Below are positions 27,483 to 28,308 of a stretch of 28,308 nucleotides of DNA, in pieces. The stretch is from Sphaeroforma sirkka (lineage: Eukaryota > Opisthokonta > Ichthyosporea > Ichthyophonida), in NCBI GenBank assembly GCA_001586965.3, contig LUCW03001500.1, positions 1-28,308 of the forward strand, in the 5' to 3' direction. Each line of letters begins with the position of its first letter. Position 1 is the stretch's first letter. Made by a program: the position numbers and the translations under genes. The notes below the pieces were generated by a model, which saw nothing but the letters and a program-made list of their open reading frames with translations, was not told where the DNA came from and made no database searches.

Positions 27483-28308
27483 GAAACTCGACAACTGCCT
27501 TCTCAGCTACTCGACAACTGCCTTCTCAGCTACTCAACAACAGCAACAACCAACGCCGGCCTCGCTGGCGCAGATATAATTCCCAAGACTTTCCGGGAGA
27601 TTGACCATTTTCCAATAAAAGGTGGATGGACGCAGCGACCAAAGAAGTCCGAGACCTAGTGGAACGAGGGACCTTCACTCTTGTAGACTCTAAACCTGCA
27701 AAAAGCACGATTATGAACTCCAAATGGGTCTTTATTCCCAAAATGAACTCTGCTGGAAAAATCGAGGCGTTTTAAAGGACGACTGACCGTATCTGGATAC
27801 AGTGCTGTCGAAGAAGTGGATTTCGAACGGAGTGACGCCAAGTAGTGAGCAAAGAGACCGTCCGAATTTGTTTGGCATTAACAGCCAGTAAGAAATGGTA
27901 TGTCAGACAATTCGACACGCCGAACACACCTAAACGGAAATATGGACCGTTTATATATATGATGATGCCGCAAGGACTACACCTGGCCTTTATTTATTCA
28001 GCGAAGAGGAGCAGGAACTATATCATGAGAACATCCAAGGGAACAAAGCCGTATGGTGCAGAGTAAATTTACCACTATGGCCTTAAGCAATCTGGCTACT
28101 TATATTTTGTGGAGGTCTGTGAGGTTCTAGGTCAACAGGTATATCAACTAACGCGATCAGACCCATCACTATTTTTTCGAAAAAAACTCCGATGGCACCT
28201 TGGACCTGGTCATTGTATATGTGGACGATAAAATCGCGACTGCCTCTGCCAAGCGAACTATGGATATTTTGGAGACAGTTTTATTCAAAAAATAGTCAAC
28301 AAAGTCAA
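27483..28308 (+). pseudogene. pol: Reverse transcriptase region of Copia-1 type (second copy), runs off the window
   Basis: The first 395 bp repeat 20639-21016 with small differences. The stretch then goes on where the first copy stops: W-Y-V-R-Q-F-D-T (about 27895-27918), Y-M-M-M-P-Q-G-L-H near 27955-27982 (RT motif region before the active site), and L-V-I-V-Y-V-D-D-K-I-A-T-A (about 28208-28246), the Copia active site. Either it is the rest of Copia-1, displaced by the 6.5-kb block, or a second related copy. It is broken several times and its end lies beyond the window. Confidence 0.7.
27486..27531. repeat. Two tandem 23-bp units at start of second RT copy
   Basis: The 23-bp unit, which opens ACTCGACAACTGCCTTC, occurs twice in a row (27486-27508, 27509-27531). 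The corresponding site near 20643 has it once. Confidence 0.85.

Noticed and set aside
1-28308. A new defence or biosynthetic gene system
   Set aside because: All recognised domains are gag-pol parts of LTR elements; no operon, toxin, nuclease or pathway genes beyond these were seen on either strand.

Overview
The window is eukaryotic repeat DNA, essentially a stack of LTR-retrotransposon fossils. I see no host gene, rRNA or CRISPR array. Nothing fixes the species. Ty3/Gypsy and Ty1/Copia elements of this kind are common in fungi, oomycetes, other protists and invertebrates, and the AT-rich spacers and CA/TA microsatellite fit any of these.

Left and centre (1-16.6 kb): an old Gypsy copy (call it Gypsy-3; pieces at 1-664 and 15214-16590) was hit by a Gypsy element of a second family (665-15209, 4-bp target duplication GGAG). 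Inside that lies a second, younger copy of the same family, with 4-bp duplication ATAT. Its two LTRs (1605-2205 and 8828-9280) now point away from the interior, in opposite directions. The window therefore holds two complete-order gag-pol bodies as a giant inverted repeat: copy A on the minus strand (about 8400 down to 2206) and copy B on the plus strand (about 9300 to 14608). Opposite-orientation nesting followed by recombination between the two bodies explains every LTR pairing seen. Copy A also carries a 766-bp solo LTR from a third family (6876-7641, duplication AGAG), and a small tRNA-like Pol III unit lies at 8406-8494.

The pol of the main Gypsy family is unusual. Between RNase H and integrase it carries a segment that looks like the methyltransferase-like domain of DIRS-type elements (W-G-P-F, V-D-M-F and N-P-P motifs). 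It is present in both copies.

Right (16.6-28.3 kb): after a (CA)n(TA)n microsatellite comes Copia-1 (plus strand). Its 5' end is duplicated in tandem (2 x about 525 bp) and its reverse-transcriptase segment appears twice, on either side of a 6.5-kb block. That block holds an LTR-like promoter unit (CCAAT plus the palindrome TGACGTCA) and Copia-2 (minus strand, 21411-27097). Copia-2 has both LTRs, a 5-bp duplication GTGAC, a polypurine tract, a candidate primer-binding site and the order gag-PR-IN-RT-RH.

All the elements are broken by several to many lesions and are annotated as fossils. Boundaries inside gag-pol are approximate because they rest on motif reading only.
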